A DNA stretch of 64,000 nt from CAIKMD01 sp035552195 (GCA_035552195.1 DASZLU010000015.1:10912-74911); one strand, 5' to 3'. Numbered from the stretch's first letter, positions 1 to 8,938 are shown. The notes: generated by a model not told the origin, from the sequence alone. Made by a program: numbers and translations.

Positions 1-1025
1 AAAGTTCCACGTTGCCCTTTCTTCAATGATCGCTCGCTCAGGGGTTCGCGGATCGTCGTGATGATACGGCCATCCGCGGTGAGGCTGAAGAGGAAACCAA
101 GGTCGGCGACCGGTTCCATGACTTCGTAGGAGAAGCGCAGCCGGATACTGTCGCCCGATTGGAATTGCCACGTCGTTTGGCCGCTTGCATCCAAGGGGGT
201 CAATTCGGTGAGGCGAACGGCGCCGGTGGTGCGGTTGAGGCGGTCCTTCATCCCGGCACCGCTAAGATCGAGCTGCTGCGGCATCGAGCGCAGATAAAGT
301 TCGACGCCCTGTTCGGCCGGCCCGTCGTACACCAGTCTTCCCTTATCGAGCACGAGAACGCGCCGGCAGAAATTGCGGATCTGCTGCAGATTGTGGCTGA
401 CGAAAAGCACTGTCCGGCCCAGGCGGCTCGATGCTTCGTTGAGCCGGCCGAGAGATTTGCGCTGGAAGCTCACATCGCCGACCGCGAGCACTTCGTCGAC
501 GATCAGGATTTCCGGATCGAGAAACGCGGCGACCGCGAAGGCCAGCCGCACATACATGCCCGAGGAATAACGCTTCACCGGCGTATCGACGAATTTCTCG
601 ACCTCGGCGAATGAAACGATCTCGTCGAACTTTGCGGCGACCTCGCGATAGCTCATGCCGAGGATCGTGCCGCTGAGGAAGATGTTGTCGCGGCCGCTGA
701 GTTCGGGGTGAAACCCGGTGCCGACCTCGAGCAACGTGCCAACGCGACCGCGCACACGCGCCCGTCCTTCCGTCGGCGGGGTGATGCGTGAGAGAACTTT
801 CAGCAACGTACTTTTGCCGGCGCCGTTGCGGCCGATGATGCCGATGGCCTCGCCGGGCTCGATCCGGAACGAAACGTCGCGCAACGCCCAGAGGTCGTGG
901 TTGTCGGGGGCCGGGCGGCGCGAAACGATGGTCTTCAATGCTCGCAGCATGCGCTGGCGCGATGCGTCTTCCCCCAAGTGGAAGCGCTTGCTGAGGCCGT
1001 CCGCTTCGATGGCGTAGGTCGTCAT
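1..1025 (-). CDS. Wzt/KpsT-type polysaccharide export ATPase, 3' end cut off by window edge
   Basis: ATP-binding subunit of an ABC-2 exporter that would move a lipid-linked polysaccharide across the inner membrane. The reading frame is open from an ATG at 1025 to the window edge (about 341 residues visible, no stop). Walker A GRNGAGKST lies near residue 66, the signature YSSGMYVRLAF near 153, Walker B ILIVDEVL near 173 and the switch His near 211. Residues from about 250 onward form an extra C-terminal domain, as in Wzt proteins that recognise the modified glycan end. The start overlaps the permease stop (ATGA), so the two are translationally coupled. Whether the cargo is O-antigen or capsule cannot be told here. 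Confidence 0.9.
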   Translation of the reverse strand, partial: MTTYAIEADGLSKRFHLGEDASRQRMLRALKTIVSRRPAPDNHDLWALRDVSFRIEPGEAIGIIGRNGAGKSTLLKVLSRITPPTEGRARVRGRVGTLLEVGTGFHPELSGRDNIFLSGTILGMSYREVAAKFDEIVSFAEVEKFVDTPVKRYSSGMYVRLAFAVAAFLDPEILIVDEVLAVGDVSFQRKSLGRLNEASSRLGRTVLFVSHNLQQIRNFCRRVLVLDKGRLVYDGPAEQGVELYLRSMPQQLDLSGAGMKDRLNRTTGAVRLTELTPLDASGQTTWQFQSGDSIRLRFSYEVMEPVADLGFLFSLTADGRIITTIREPLSERSLKKGQRGT

Positions 1026-1870
1026 CAGATACGGTCCACGGCGAAGCGCTCGAGGCGGGCGAAGATGACCAGGCCGCCGAAGAGCAGAATGATTGCCAGC
1101 GCGATCGACCACGCAATATCGTATGCGCCGGGCGGGGGCGCGTTCGCGATCAACGACCAGCGGAAGCCTTGCAGCAATCCGACAAGCGGATTGAGGTGAT
1201 AGAGCAATTGCCACCGCTCCGGCACGACGCTCGGCGAATACATGACCGGTGACGCGTAGAAGGCGAGTTGCAGCAGCGACGGGATCACGAGGCGGACGTC
1301 GCGGTAGATCGTGTCGAGCATCGTCACCCACAGCCCCGCGCCGAAGGCCAGGATCAGCGAGAGCAGGACGAAGAGCGGCGAGAGCAGGATCGGCCAGCCG
1401 GGAAAAGCGCGATAGGCGAACACGGCAAGGATGAGAACGCCATAGACCGGCAGGAAATCGAGGACCGCCGTGAAAAGCGCCGCGCTCGGGATCAGGATGC
1501 GCGGGAAATAGACTTTCAGGATGATGCCGCCACTATTCGCCAGCGAAATCGCCGTATCGTTGACGGCGCGCTGGAACGCGCTCCAGAGCGCGGTTCCGGC
1601 GAAAGCGAACAGCGCGTAGGGCAGGTCGTCCGATGGAACGTGCAGCATACCGCCAACGATGAGCGTCAGCGCGCCGGTCAGCAGAAGGGGCTGGATGACG
1701 ATCCAGGCGCTGCCGAGGATCGTCTGCTTATAGCGCACCTTCACATTGCGCAGGGCCAACATCATCGCCAATTGCCGGCCGCGCCAGCTTTCCGCGAGAT
1801 CCGGAAAGAACGGATCCTTGTTGGTGATCTCGACGACGCGCGTGGCGTTGTCTTGCTTCGGCGTGTTCAT
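1025..1870 (-). CDS. Wzm/KpsM-type ABC-2 polysaccharide export permease
   Basis: 281-residue inner-membrane permease of the ABC-2 family, partner of the ATPase encoded just downstream. The sequence has about six hydrophobic segments after a cytoplasmic N-terminus of roughly 40 residues. It shows family features such as VRYKQTILGSAWIVIQP near residue 45 and a conserved stretch around YASPVMYSP and LNPLVGLLQGFRW in the last third. Length is typical for Wzm/TagG/KpsM. It follows the regulator gene by one base and shares an ATGA overlap with the ATPase, so regulator, permease and ATPase form one operon. Confidence 0.9.
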   Translation of the reverse strand: MNTPKQDNATRVVEITNKDPFFPDLAESWRGRQLAMMLALRNVKVRYKQTILGSAWIVIQPLLLTGALTLIVGGMLHVPSDDLPYALFAFAGTALWSAFQRAVNDTAISLANSGGIILKVYFPRILIPSAALFTAVLDFLPVYGVLILAVFAYRAFPGWPILLSPLFVLLSLILAFGAGLWVTMLDTIYRDVRLVIPSLLQLAFYASPVMYSPSVVPERWQLLYHLNPLVGLLQGFRWSLIANAPPPGAYDIAWSIALAIILLFGGLVIFARLERFAVDRI

Positions 1871-1871
1871 G

Positions 1872-2552
1872 TTACTTGGCTGCCTGATCGCTCACGGCCC
1901 ATCGCGTTGGTTCGATCAGGCTATGAGGCGACGAAATCCCGAGGAGGGCCGGCGCGACGACGCGCTCTTTGCCGAGTTTGTTGGAAACGGCTTTGAATAT
2001 GTCCGCGGGCGCCTTGAGATCGGTCACCAGGACGCCGTCGAAATCTTCCGGGAGATCGTCGAAAGATCGATAGACCGGCGCGCCGATCAACTGCGGCAGC
2101 GCGGCTTCGGGGTCGACGGTCGCGACGATGGTGATGCCGCATTCGAGTGCGCAAATCGCCGCGATCTCGGCAAGGTCTGAGGCGCCGGCGAGAACGATGC
2201 GCGCCCAGCCTTGTTGTTTGGCTGTCTCCATAGCGGCGGCGCAATCGCCCCGTGCACGGCGAAAGAACGAGAAGGACGTCGACAGATAATCGACCGTCAG
2301 CCGCGATTTCTCCGCGAAGCCTTGCGGCGTGAGGTAATAGGTATAGCGCCGGGCCGGTGCCTCATGGACCTTGACCAGGCCTTTGCGCACACAGCGCTTG
2401 AGATACGCGTTGACCAGACCCAAAGCGATACCGAATTCCGCCGCTAAATGACGCTGCGACCGGCGGCCGTCGCGTTCGACGGATTCGAGCAGGCCCAGCA
2501 GGATGCGGGCATCCGGGCTCCCGTCCCATTCGGGCTCATCGGGTCGTGACAT
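1872..2552 (-). CDS. Winged-helix regulator with C-terminal Rossmann-like domain, polysaccharide cluster
   Basis: Likely transcription regulator of the polysaccharide cluster. The N-terminal part (about residues 15-90) reads as a winged helix: RSQRHLAAEFGIALGLVNAYLK is the helix-turn-helix, followed by a wing with RYTYYLTPQGFAEKS, as in EPS-associated MarR-like regulators. The C-terminal half (IVLAGASDLAEIAAICA onward) resembles a CoA-binding/Rossmann domain and may sense a nucleotide or sugar nucleotide; that is inference. ATG at 2552 is preferred over a GTG at 2573 because the GTG lies inside an operator-like palindrome; neither has a clear Shine-Dalgarno. First gene of the operon with the exporter and divergent from the glycosyltransferase at 2650. 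Confidence 0.75.
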   Translation of the reverse strand: MSRPDEPEWDGSPDARILLGLLESVERDGRRSQRHLAAEFGIALGLVNAYLKRCVRKGLVKVHEAPARRYTYYLTPQGFAEKSRLTVDYLSTSFSFFRRARGDCAAAMETAKQQGWARIVLAGASDLAEIAAICALECGITIVATVDPEAALPQLIGAPVYRSFDDLPEDFDGVLVTDLKAPADIFKAVSNKLGKERVVAPALLGISSPHSLIEPTRWAVSDQAAK

Positions 2553-2566
2553 GCGGCGTTGTAACG

Positions 2567-2608
2567 TGTTCACACGATGAACGTCAAGCCATGTTCAGTC
2601 GATGAACA
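2567..2608. promoter_or_regulatory. Two operator-like palindromes TGTTCA-N5-TGAACA in the divergent promoter
   Basis: Two copies of the same dyad stand 25 bp apart centre to centre. 2567-2583 reads TGTTCA-CACGA-TGAACG (one mismatch) and 2592-2608 reads TGTTCA-GTCGA-TGAACA (perfect). They lie between the winged-helix regulator gene and the divergent glycosyltransferase, next to an AT-rich stretch (2610-2640) that could hold the promoters. A dimeric regulator contacting two such sites is a common arrangement. Autoregulation by the adjacent regulator is inference. Confidence 0.65.
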
Positions 2609-2649
2609 CATATATCCTTTTGATAAACAATAATATATGACTTCGGCAG

Positions 2650-3786
2650 ATGCGCATCCTCTTCCTCAATACGGACTATCCGGGTTTCTTGCTGTGGCTC
2701 TACGGGAGCCAACCCGGCTTGGCGCTGCGCGGCTACGGTGCGCAGCTTGCGGTGCGCAACGCCAGCCTCTTCGGCACCGCCGATTTCATGTCGCAAGCCA
2801 TGACCCGGCTCGGTCACACGGCGATCGACGTGCACGCCAACAATCGCGCTCTGCAAGAGGCATGGGCGGCCGAACATGGCCGCGGCCAAATCGGCTGGCT
2901 GACGCGCGGCGCGAGCGCCTTGCATCCGCGGCTCGCTGAGCGATTCATTCCGTGGAGCCCGCATGCCGAGCGGGCGCGAGAAATCCTTGCGGCACAGATC
3001 GCCGCCTTCCGTCCGACCATTCTCTACAATCACGACCCGACGGGCTTTGCGGCGGCGTGGCTTCGCTCGGTCCTGCCGCGCGATTGCGCGATGGTCGGAC
3101 AAATCGCTTCGGCACGCGGCGATGATACGGACTGGTCGGCTTACGACCTGATGATCTCCTCGCTGCCGAATTTCGTGACGTGGTTCAATGCCGAGGGTGT
3201 CGCGGCGGAATATCTGCCGCTCGCGTTCGAGCCGCGCGTTCTTGCGGCGGTGCCCGAAGGTCGCAGCAACATCCCCTTGTCCTTCGTCGGGAGCGTCTCG
3301 CCGGATCATCGCGAAAGGTTCCGCTTTCTCGAAGCGATCGCTGCCGATGACGGTCTCGACTTGGCGCTATGGGGAGAGAAGCGCGACACCATCGGTGTCG
3401 ATAGCACGATTCTCCAGCGTCATCACGGCGCGGCATGGGGACCCGGGATGTTCTCGCTCTTACGCCGCTCGCAATTGACGCTGAACAAGCACATCGATGT
3501 TTCGGAAGGCTACGCCAACAACATGCGTCTATTCGAGGCAACAGGAATGGGCGCATGTTTGGTGACCGATTGGAAGGACAATCTCGTGGATTTCTTCGAG
3601 CCGGGGAAAGAGATCGTCGCTTATCGCTCGACCGAGGAGTGTATCGACTTGCTGCGCTATTTCCGAACCAATGAGAGCGAGCGGACAGCGATCGCGGCGG
3701 CGGGGCAAGCGCGCTGCCTCGCCGAGCATCGCTACGATCAGCGCATGACCCAGCTCGCCGATATCCTGCAACGGCGTTTCGGGTAA
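2650..3786 (+). CDS. CgeB-like glycosyltransferase
   Basis: 378-residue protein of the CgeB/Glyco_trans_1_2 type (GT-B fold), presumably adding a sugar during assembly of the exported polysaccharide. It starts MRILFLNTDYPGF, contains YNHDPTGFA near residue 125 and a C-terminal nucleotide-sugar-binding region with GYANNMRLFEATGMGACLV and a C-terminal helix typical of the family (AAAGQARCLAEHRYDQRM). The ATG at 2650 is the first sensible start after the divergent promoter. It precedes another glycosyltransferase by 10 bases. Donor and acceptor are unknown. Confidence 0.8.
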   Translation: MRILFLNTDYPGFLLWLYGSQPGLALRGYGAQLAVRNASLFGTADFMSQAMTRLGHTAIDVHANNRALQEAWAAEHGRGQIGWLTRGASALHPRLAERFIPWSPHAERAREILAAQIAAFRPTILYNHDPTGFAAAWLRSVLPRDCAMVGQIASARGDDTDWSAYDLMISSLPNFVTWFNAEGVAAEYLPLAFEPRVLAAVPEGRSNIPLSFVGSVSPDHRERFRFLEAIAADDGLDLALWGEKRDTIGVDSTILQRHHGAAWGPGMFSLLRRSQLTLNKHIDVSEGYANNMRLFEATGMGACLVTDWKDNLVDFFEPGKEIVAYRSTEECIDLLRYFRTNESERTAIAAAGQARCLAEHRYDQRMTQLADILQRRFG

Positions 3787-3796
3787 CGGCAAGCCG

Positions 3797-4759
3797 ATGC
3801 GACCGCAGCTGTTCGGCACTCTGTTCTATGCCAATTATCTAACGCGGGCGCTCGCGCTCTATCGCTCGCTCGAGGAGTGTTTCATGCGGCCTTTTACGCT
3901 CCTCGCGTTATGCATGGACGATCTTGCGGCCGCGATTCTCCGCGAGCTCGATTTGCCGCATATCCGGATCTTGCGGATTGGCGATCTCGAGGCACGGTTT
4001 CCCGAGCTCGCGCGGGTGAAACCATCGCGCAGCATCGGCGAATACTCGTGGACCTGCACGCCGGCGCTGCTGCGATACCTGCTGTCGGAAGTCGGCACCG
4101 GCGAAAGCGTCGCCTATCTCGATGCGGATTTGATGTTCTTCTCCGATCCGCAGCCGGTCTTCGACGAATGGGACGACAACGACATACTCATCCACGAGCA
4201 CCGCTACGCGCCGCAGCATCGACACATGATTCCGACCTCAGGCACCTACAATGTCGGCCTCGTCGCGATCCGCAACACGCCGCAGGGAAGGGTGTGCCTC
4301 GAGCGCTGGTACGACCAGTGTATCGAGATTTGTGTGCTCGACGGCACGCGCGGTCTGTGTGGCGACCAGGGCTATTTGGATGAATGGCCGAAGCTCTATG
4401 ATCGCGTGACGGTGTTGCAGCACAAAGGCGCCGGCCTCGCGCCGTGGAATGTCGAGCAGTATGCGCTTTCCGAGCGGAGCCTTGGCGCTTGCGTCGATAA
4501 TGCGCCGCTTATCTTCTACCACTATCACGCATTCCGCTGGCTGGCCTCGTTCTTGGGGCGGGTTTTGGTCGTGCCTTCGCTCGGCTACGATTTCACGGCG
4601 CAGCAATTACGGCTGATCTATCGGCCTTATGTGGCGGCGCTCGCTGGGGCCGAGCGATCGGCGCGGGCTACGCGCTCCGGGGCCGATTTGCCGCGGCCGC
4701 GTATCGGCGCGGACGAGCAAGCGATGTGGCGACGCTGGCGGCTGTTTAGCGCCCGATAA
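3797..4759 (+). CDS. GT8-like glycosyltransferase (nucleotide-diphospho-sugar transferase fold)
   Basis: 320 residues. The DXD metal site is visible in YLDADLMFFSDP near residue 108, and GTYNVGLVAIR near 150 and CGDQGYLDEWP near 190 fit nucleotide-diphospho-sugar transferases related to GT8. It follows the CgeB-like gene by 10 bases on the same strand, so the two are likely co-transcribed. The end overlaps the convergent fusion glycosyltransferase by 14 bases. Substrate unknown. Confidence 0.75.
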   Translation: MRPQLFGTLFYANYLTRALALYRSLEECFMRPFTLLALCMDDLAAAILRELDLPHIRILRIGDLEARFPELARVKPSRSIGEYSWTCTPALLRYLLSEVGTGESVAYLDADLMFFSDPQPVFDEWDDNDILIHEHRYAPQHRHMIPTSGTYNVGLVAIRNTPQGRVCLERWYDQCIEICVLDGTRGLCGDQGYLDEWPKLYDRVTVLQHKGAGLAPWNVEQYALSERSLGACVDNAPLIFYHYHAFRWLASFLGRVLVVPSLGYDFTAQQLRLIYRPYVAALAGAERSARATRSGADLPRPRIGADEQAMWRRWRLFSAR

Positions 4760-7310
4760 AAGCGCGGATTTGCGCACTCGCTTTGGCGGGGTCGATATTG
4801 CCGATGCAATGCGGCTGCACATAACGCCAGCGGCAGCCCGTCTCGCAGCCGGGCCACGCGTGATCGGGCTGAATGATGAGCTTGCGATCATCCGGGCACC
4901 ACGGCGCAAATCGGGCGGGCGCCGGGTCCTGCGTGTCGTCGCCGTCGCGGGGATGCATCGAGAAGACGACGACGGGCGTACCGACCGCCGCCGCGAAATG
5001 GGCCGGCCCCGCGTCCATGGCGATGGCAGCGCGGCAGCGGCGCAGGATCGCCGACGTTTCGCGCAAGGTTGTTTGCCCGCACAGCGACAGGATTCGCCCG
5101 CCGAACGTCGCGTGCAGCGGCGCAAGACGTTTGGCATCGGCGGCGCTGCCGAGAACGACCAGGCGCTGTACCGCAAGGGCGGTGGTGAGGATTTCGGCCA
5201 GCGTGCTCGTTGGCAGCATCTTCCCGGAATGCGATGCGCCCGGGCAGATCGCGATGATGGGACCGTCGCCCAAGGGCTTGAGCAGGGCATCGGCACGCGC
5301 CTCGTCGTCCCGCGAATACCAGGCTTCGAGATGATCGCTTTCGACAGTGCCGTTCATGAAGCGCAGCAGGGCAAGGTTCTGGATGACCTCATGTTCCGAA
5401 CTGATCTTTGCCAGCACTTCCGTGTAGCTATTATCGAAGCCGCGATTAGCGACCGCCTTTCGCTGATTGGTGCCCTCGCCGAAGCCGATCACGTGACGCG
5501 CGCCGCTGTTCCGCGCGATAACGCCGGCGCAGAATTCGTCGATGTCCCAGCGCGGCACGATCGCAAGATCGAACGCATTGCTGCGATAAGCGGCAAGGAA
5601 CTTCGTGTCGGCACTGTCGAACTTGCCATTCTCGCCGCGCAGGCTGATCGGCACGACGTGATCGACATACGGGCAAAGCGCCATGAGTTCGTCGGCCGGT
5701 TGCCGGACGAGCAGCGTAATCTTCGCCCGAGGGGCGTTGCGGCGAAGCGCACGCAGAAACGGCGACAGCAACACGACGTCGCCGAGATTGTCGAGCTTCG
5801 CGACAAGAATGTTCGTGCAGCGCGACAACGAAACGCTGCTGCGGGCCGCGCGGTAAAGGCTTCCCGTCGATGCCCCGGGCGCAACCGCTGTCAGCGAGCC
5901 GTCTGATGAGAGAGTCGGGGGAGCGATGCCGTGGCGCCGGCTGTCATCGGCCCTCGTGTCGTCGTCGATCCAGGAAAGATGGTCACGCAGCCGGACGGGA
6001 CCGGTTGCGGGCAGATCTTCCCATTCTTTCAGCGCATTCCGGTAGCCGTAATAAACCTCCTTGAAACGAAGCTGCGCCGGCAAGACGTAGGCGTAATGGC
6101 GGAAGATGAGATCGTTGCGCAGAGTCTCGCCGTGAGTGAAGGGATTGAGCGCGCCGAGATCGTCCCAGCCGTCGCCGTCACCGCTTTGCCGGCCGAGGCG
6201 CGGCGGCTCGTGGCTCAGCCACTGGTCGCCGGGACGGAAACGCCAGACGCGCAGCCATTCGTAGGCGAGATGATTGCCGTAAGTATTCGCCGATGTGACG
6301 ACCAGACTCTTGAAAAAGAAATGGCAGACGAAATAAGCCGCGGTGCGGTTGGGATCGAGGCGGAACATCTCGCGCAAGCGCGCGAACATATCCGCGGTCC
6401 AGAATTCGTCGACGTCGATCTCCCACAGCAGGCATTCCTCGCCGATCCGCGCGAGCGGCGCGCGCACCATTTCAATCTTGCCGTCCCAGAATGCGCCGGC
6501 CGGCTTCCGATAGATCGTTACGCGTTCGGGATGTTCGCGAGCGAGCGTGTCGAGATATTCGCTGGTGCCGTCATTCGAGAGCCCGTTGCGGTGAAACGAT
6601 GCATCGACGCGCCCACCGTGCGCGGCCGACCAGGCGGTATCATGGGACAGAGACGCTACGCCCTCGACGATATGCCAGTGCCATTCGAAAGGCAGCTTCA
6701 GCATCTCGTCGATCTGCGATGCGATGAAGGGCATGCCGTTGAGGACGATCGTGAAGAAATGAATCTTCAACGTCGCGGGCGGGAGGGGGGTGGCGGTTCG
6801 GCGGCGCAGGTTGGCGATGCCCCACTGCGCGGGCAACGTCTTGGGCGCGACGGCGAGGATACGGCTGTAGATCAGCTCCGCCGTGGCGGGGTCGTGGCCG
6901 ACCGTTAGGAGATCAGCGAAGAAGGCGTATGCGAAACGCTGCCGGCGAAGGGCGCCCTCGCTCGCCGTTTCGATTGGACCGAGCCGCCAGCGATAGAAAT
7001 CGATCGCTTCATCGAGCCGGCCGGCGGCAAGCAACGCATCGGCGTCCGCGAACGGGTTGACGAGTCGTCTAAACGCCGTGCCTGGAAGCCGGCGCGCCAG
7101 AAGACGACGAAGGCCGAAGGTGCCGTTGATGCGCTGTTCGTCGCGAAGGCGATGCTGCATCGCGTCGACGAGGCGCTTTACCCGCCGCAAGTAATCGGAA
7201 ATTTCGGGCATCTCGCTCGCGCCGTCGAACAGCCTCGCGATATTCGCTATTTTGGCAAAGGCGGCGCCGGTGGCGCGCCATTGCTTGATAAAGCATCGCG
7301 AAAATCTCAT
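4746..7310 (-). CDS. Bifunctional glycosyltransferase: GT-A domain fused to GT9 (heptosyltransferase-like) domain
   Basis: About 854 residues, roughly twice a usual glycosyltransferase. Residues 1-180 are helical, possibly TPR-like. A GT-A-like domain runs from about 183 (IHFFTIVLNGMPF) with an acidic metal site WEIDVDEFW near 300. A GT9/ADP-heptose:LPS heptosyltransferase domain starts near 500 (NILVAKLDNLGDVVLLSPFLRAL) and includes ICPGAS, LCGQTTL and AMDAGPAHFAAAVGTP. The start is uncertain: a GTG at 7364 leaves no promoter room before the divergent gene at 7367, so ATG 7310 is preferred. Two sequential sugar additions by one polypeptide is the natural inference. Confidence 0.8.
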   Translation of the reverse strand: MRFSRCFIKQWRATGAAFAKIANIARLFDGASEMPEISDYLRRVKRLVDAMQHRLRDEQRINGTFGLRRLLARRLPGTAFRRLVNPFADADALLAAGRLDEAIDFYRWRLGPIETASEGALRRQRFAYAFFADLLTVGHDPATAELIYSRILAVAPKTLPAQWGIANLRRRTATPLPPATLKIHFFTIVLNGMPFIASQIDEMLKLPFEWHWHIVEGVASLSHDTAWSAAHGGRVDASFHRNGLSNDGTSEYLDTLAREHPERVTIYRKPAGAFWDGKIEMVRAPLARIGEECLLWEIDVDEFWTADMFARLREMFRLDPNRTAAYFVCHFFFKSLVVTSANTYGNHLAYEWLRVWRFRPGDQWLSHEPPRLGRQSGDGDGWDDLGALNPFTHGETLRNDLIFRHYAYVLPAQLRFKEVYYGYRNALKEWEDLPATGPVRLRDHLSWIDDDTRADDSRRHGIAPPTLSSDGSLTAVAPGASTGSLYRAARSSVSLSRCTNILVAKLDNLGDVVLLSPFLRALRRNAPRAKITLLVRQPADELMALCPYVDHVVPISLRGENGKFDSADTKFLAAYRSNAFDLAIVPRWDIDEFCAGVIARNSGARHVIGFGEGTNQRKAVANRGFDNSYTEVLAKISSEHEVIQNLALLRFMNGTVESDHLEAWYSRDDEARADALLKPLGDGPIIAICPGASHSGKMLPTSTLAEILTTALAVQRLVVLGSAADAKRLAPLHATFGGRILSLCGQTTLRETSAILRRCRAAIAMDAGPAHFAAAVGTPVVVFSMHPRDGDDTQDPAPARFAPWCPDDRKLIIQPDHAWPGCETGCRWRYVQPHCIGNIDPAKASAQIRAFIGR

Positions 7311-7366
7311 ACCTAACCGGCTATCCAAAATCAACTTGACCCATAAGCGATTCTGATCGGGCACGC

Positions 7367-8356
7367 ATGATCGAATTCTCGGTGATCACCGTTGCGAAAA
7401 ACGCGGCGGCGACATTGGAAAAGTGCATCGCCAGCGTCGAGATGCAGCGTCATCCGGCGCTCGAATATATTCTCGTCGATGGGGCCTCGACGGATGAAAC
7501 GGCAACGATCGTCGCGCGCCACAAGTCGCGGGTCGATCGATTCGTCTCCGAGGCCGATAGCGGCATTTACGACGCGATGAACAAGGGGCTTGCGCTGGCG
7601 CGCGGCCGGTTCATCTATTTCCTCGGTGCCGACGACTACCTGCTCGACGAGAATGTGTTAAGCGACGTGGCGGGCTTCCTCGAGCGCACGTCGGGCTGCG
7701 ATTTCATCTATGGCGGGATCGAGGTGCGGCATTCGGACGGCCGCGCCGACATCTTCATGCCGCCGCCGCCCGAAGAAGCGTTGCGCTTTCTCGTCTCGGG
7801 ATGCTTGCCCCATCAAGCGAGCTTTGCCAGCCGCCGTGCTTTCGATCTCGCGGGCGCGTTCGATGACCGCTATCGGATCGCCGGCGATTACGATTGGTTC
7901 CTCCGTGTTGTCGGTCATCCGCAGCTCGTTACGCGCCGTATCGAGAGGGTGATCGCGTCTTATCGAAGCGACGGCGTTTCCAATCGGCTCGAGCGTTCGC
8001 AGCCGGAGGTATTCGCCATCCAAAACGCGATGCCGCTTTTCCGACAACCCGAATGGCTACAGCGGCGTATCGCGATCTTTCTGCGCGACTCGCTTTCCTA
8101 CAGCCGGCGTGCGGTGACTTTGTCCCAACACGCGCCGGCGAGCGTTCGCTTGGGCCGGCTGACCGGCCTTCTTGTCCAGATGCTCACCTATCCGGTCGAG
8201 CGGCTTCTCGCAGCCTTGCGGCCGCCCAGCCTGCGGCCGAAGGTGTTGGAGAGGCTTCAGGCGCGTGTCCTGCGCCAACGCATTGCCAACGACGCGTTGG
8301 CGCACCGCGCTGATGCGACGCCCTATCCATTGCAGCCGCGGCCCGCGCGCGACTAA
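7367..8356 (+). CDS. GT2 family glycosyltransferase
   Basis: 329-residue GT-A enzyme. The N-terminal nucleotide-binding motif FSVITVAKNAAATLEKC, the region ILVDGASTDET, the DXD-type motif FLGADDYLL near residue 88, and RIAGDYDWFLRV near 170 match WcaA-like GT2 transferases that extend polysaccharides. Divergent from the fusion glycosyltransferase and followed 9 bases later by gmhA. The acceptor is not deducible. Confidence 0.85.
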   Translation: MIEFSVITVAKNAAATLEKCIASVEMQRHPALEYILVDGASTDETATIVARHKSRVDRFVSEADSGIYDAMNKGLALARGRFIYFLGADDYLLDENVLSDVAGFLERTSGCDFIYGGIEVRHSDGRADIFMPPPPEEALRFLVSGCLPHQASFASRRAFDLAGAFDDRYRIAGDYDWFLRVVGHPQLVTRRIERVIASYRSDGVSNRLERSQPEVFAIQNAMPLFRQPEWLQRRIAIFLRDSLSYSRRAVTLSQHAPASVRLGRLTGLLVQMLTYPVERLLAALRPPSLRPKVLERLQARVLRQRIANDALAHRADATPYPLQPRPARD

Positions 8357-8365
8357 GATCGCGCC

Positions 8366-8938
8366 ATGAATGATTTCCGTCACTATCTAGACAATTCGCT
8401 TGTGGTGCTGACCGAGCTCGGCAAGAGCCTCGATCCGGCCAAGGTCGAGCAGGCGATCGCCACCATTCTCAAGTCGCTGGAAGCGGATAAGGCCTTCCTG
8501 ATCTGCGGCAACGGCGGTTCGGCCGCCGATGCGAGCCATATCGCCGGCGAGCTCGTCGGGCGGTTCCTGAAAGAGCGCCGCGCGCTGAAAGCGATCGCGC
8601 TCTCGGCCGACAGCGCGATCCTGACCGCCTGGGGCAATGATTACAGCTATGACGACGTTTTCGCGCGTCAGGTCTATGCCTATGGCGAGCCGGGCGGCGT
8701 GCTGCTGGCGATCAGCACCAGCGGGCGCTCGAAGAACGTGTTGGCGGCGGTGACTGCGGCCAAAGGCAAGGGGATGAGCGTGATCGGCCTTACCGGTAAG
8801 GGCGGCGGCCATTTGGCGCCGATGGTCGATATTCTGCTCGACGTTCCCTCGGCCGAGACGCCGCTCATCCAGCAGGCGCATATGTGCCTCTATCACTATC
8901 TTTGCGCCGAGGTCGAGGCGCGGCTCGCGCCACGCTAG
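8366..8938 (+). CDS. gmhA: Sedoheptulose-7-phosphate (phosphoheptose) isomerase
   Basis: 190-residue SIS-domain protein, the usual GmhA length. It converts D-sedoheptulose 7-phosphate to D-glycero-D-manno-heptose 7-phosphate in the cytoplasm, the first step to nucleotide-activated heptose. Landmarks: LICGNGGSAADASHIAGEL near residue 45, LSADSAILTAWGNDYSYDDVFARQ near 75, ISTSGRSKNV near 118 and a C-terminal His/Glu region (QQAHMCLYHYLC). It lies between two GT2 genes and near gmd/fcl, so its heptose may feed this polysaccharide rather than only the LPS core. Confidence 0.9.
   Translation: MNDFRHYLDNSLVVLTELGKSLDPAKVEQAIATILKSLEADKAFLICGNGGSAADASHIAGELVGRFLKERRALKAIALSADSAILTAWGNDYSYDDVFARQVYAYGEPGGVLLAISTSGRSKNVLAAVTAAKGKGMSVIGLTGKGGGHLAPMVDILLDVPSAETPLIQQAHMCLYHYLCAEVEARLAPR

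Noticed and set aside
4629..5906. 425-codon plus-strand open frame
   Set aside because: Antisense to the fusion glycosyltransferase, which has clear GT9 motifs. The translated frame is Arg/Asp-rich with no domain; high GC makes such shadows common.
5931..6908. 325-codon plus-strand open frame
   Set aside because: Also antisense to the fusion glycosyltransferase N-terminal and GT-A parts; no family features.
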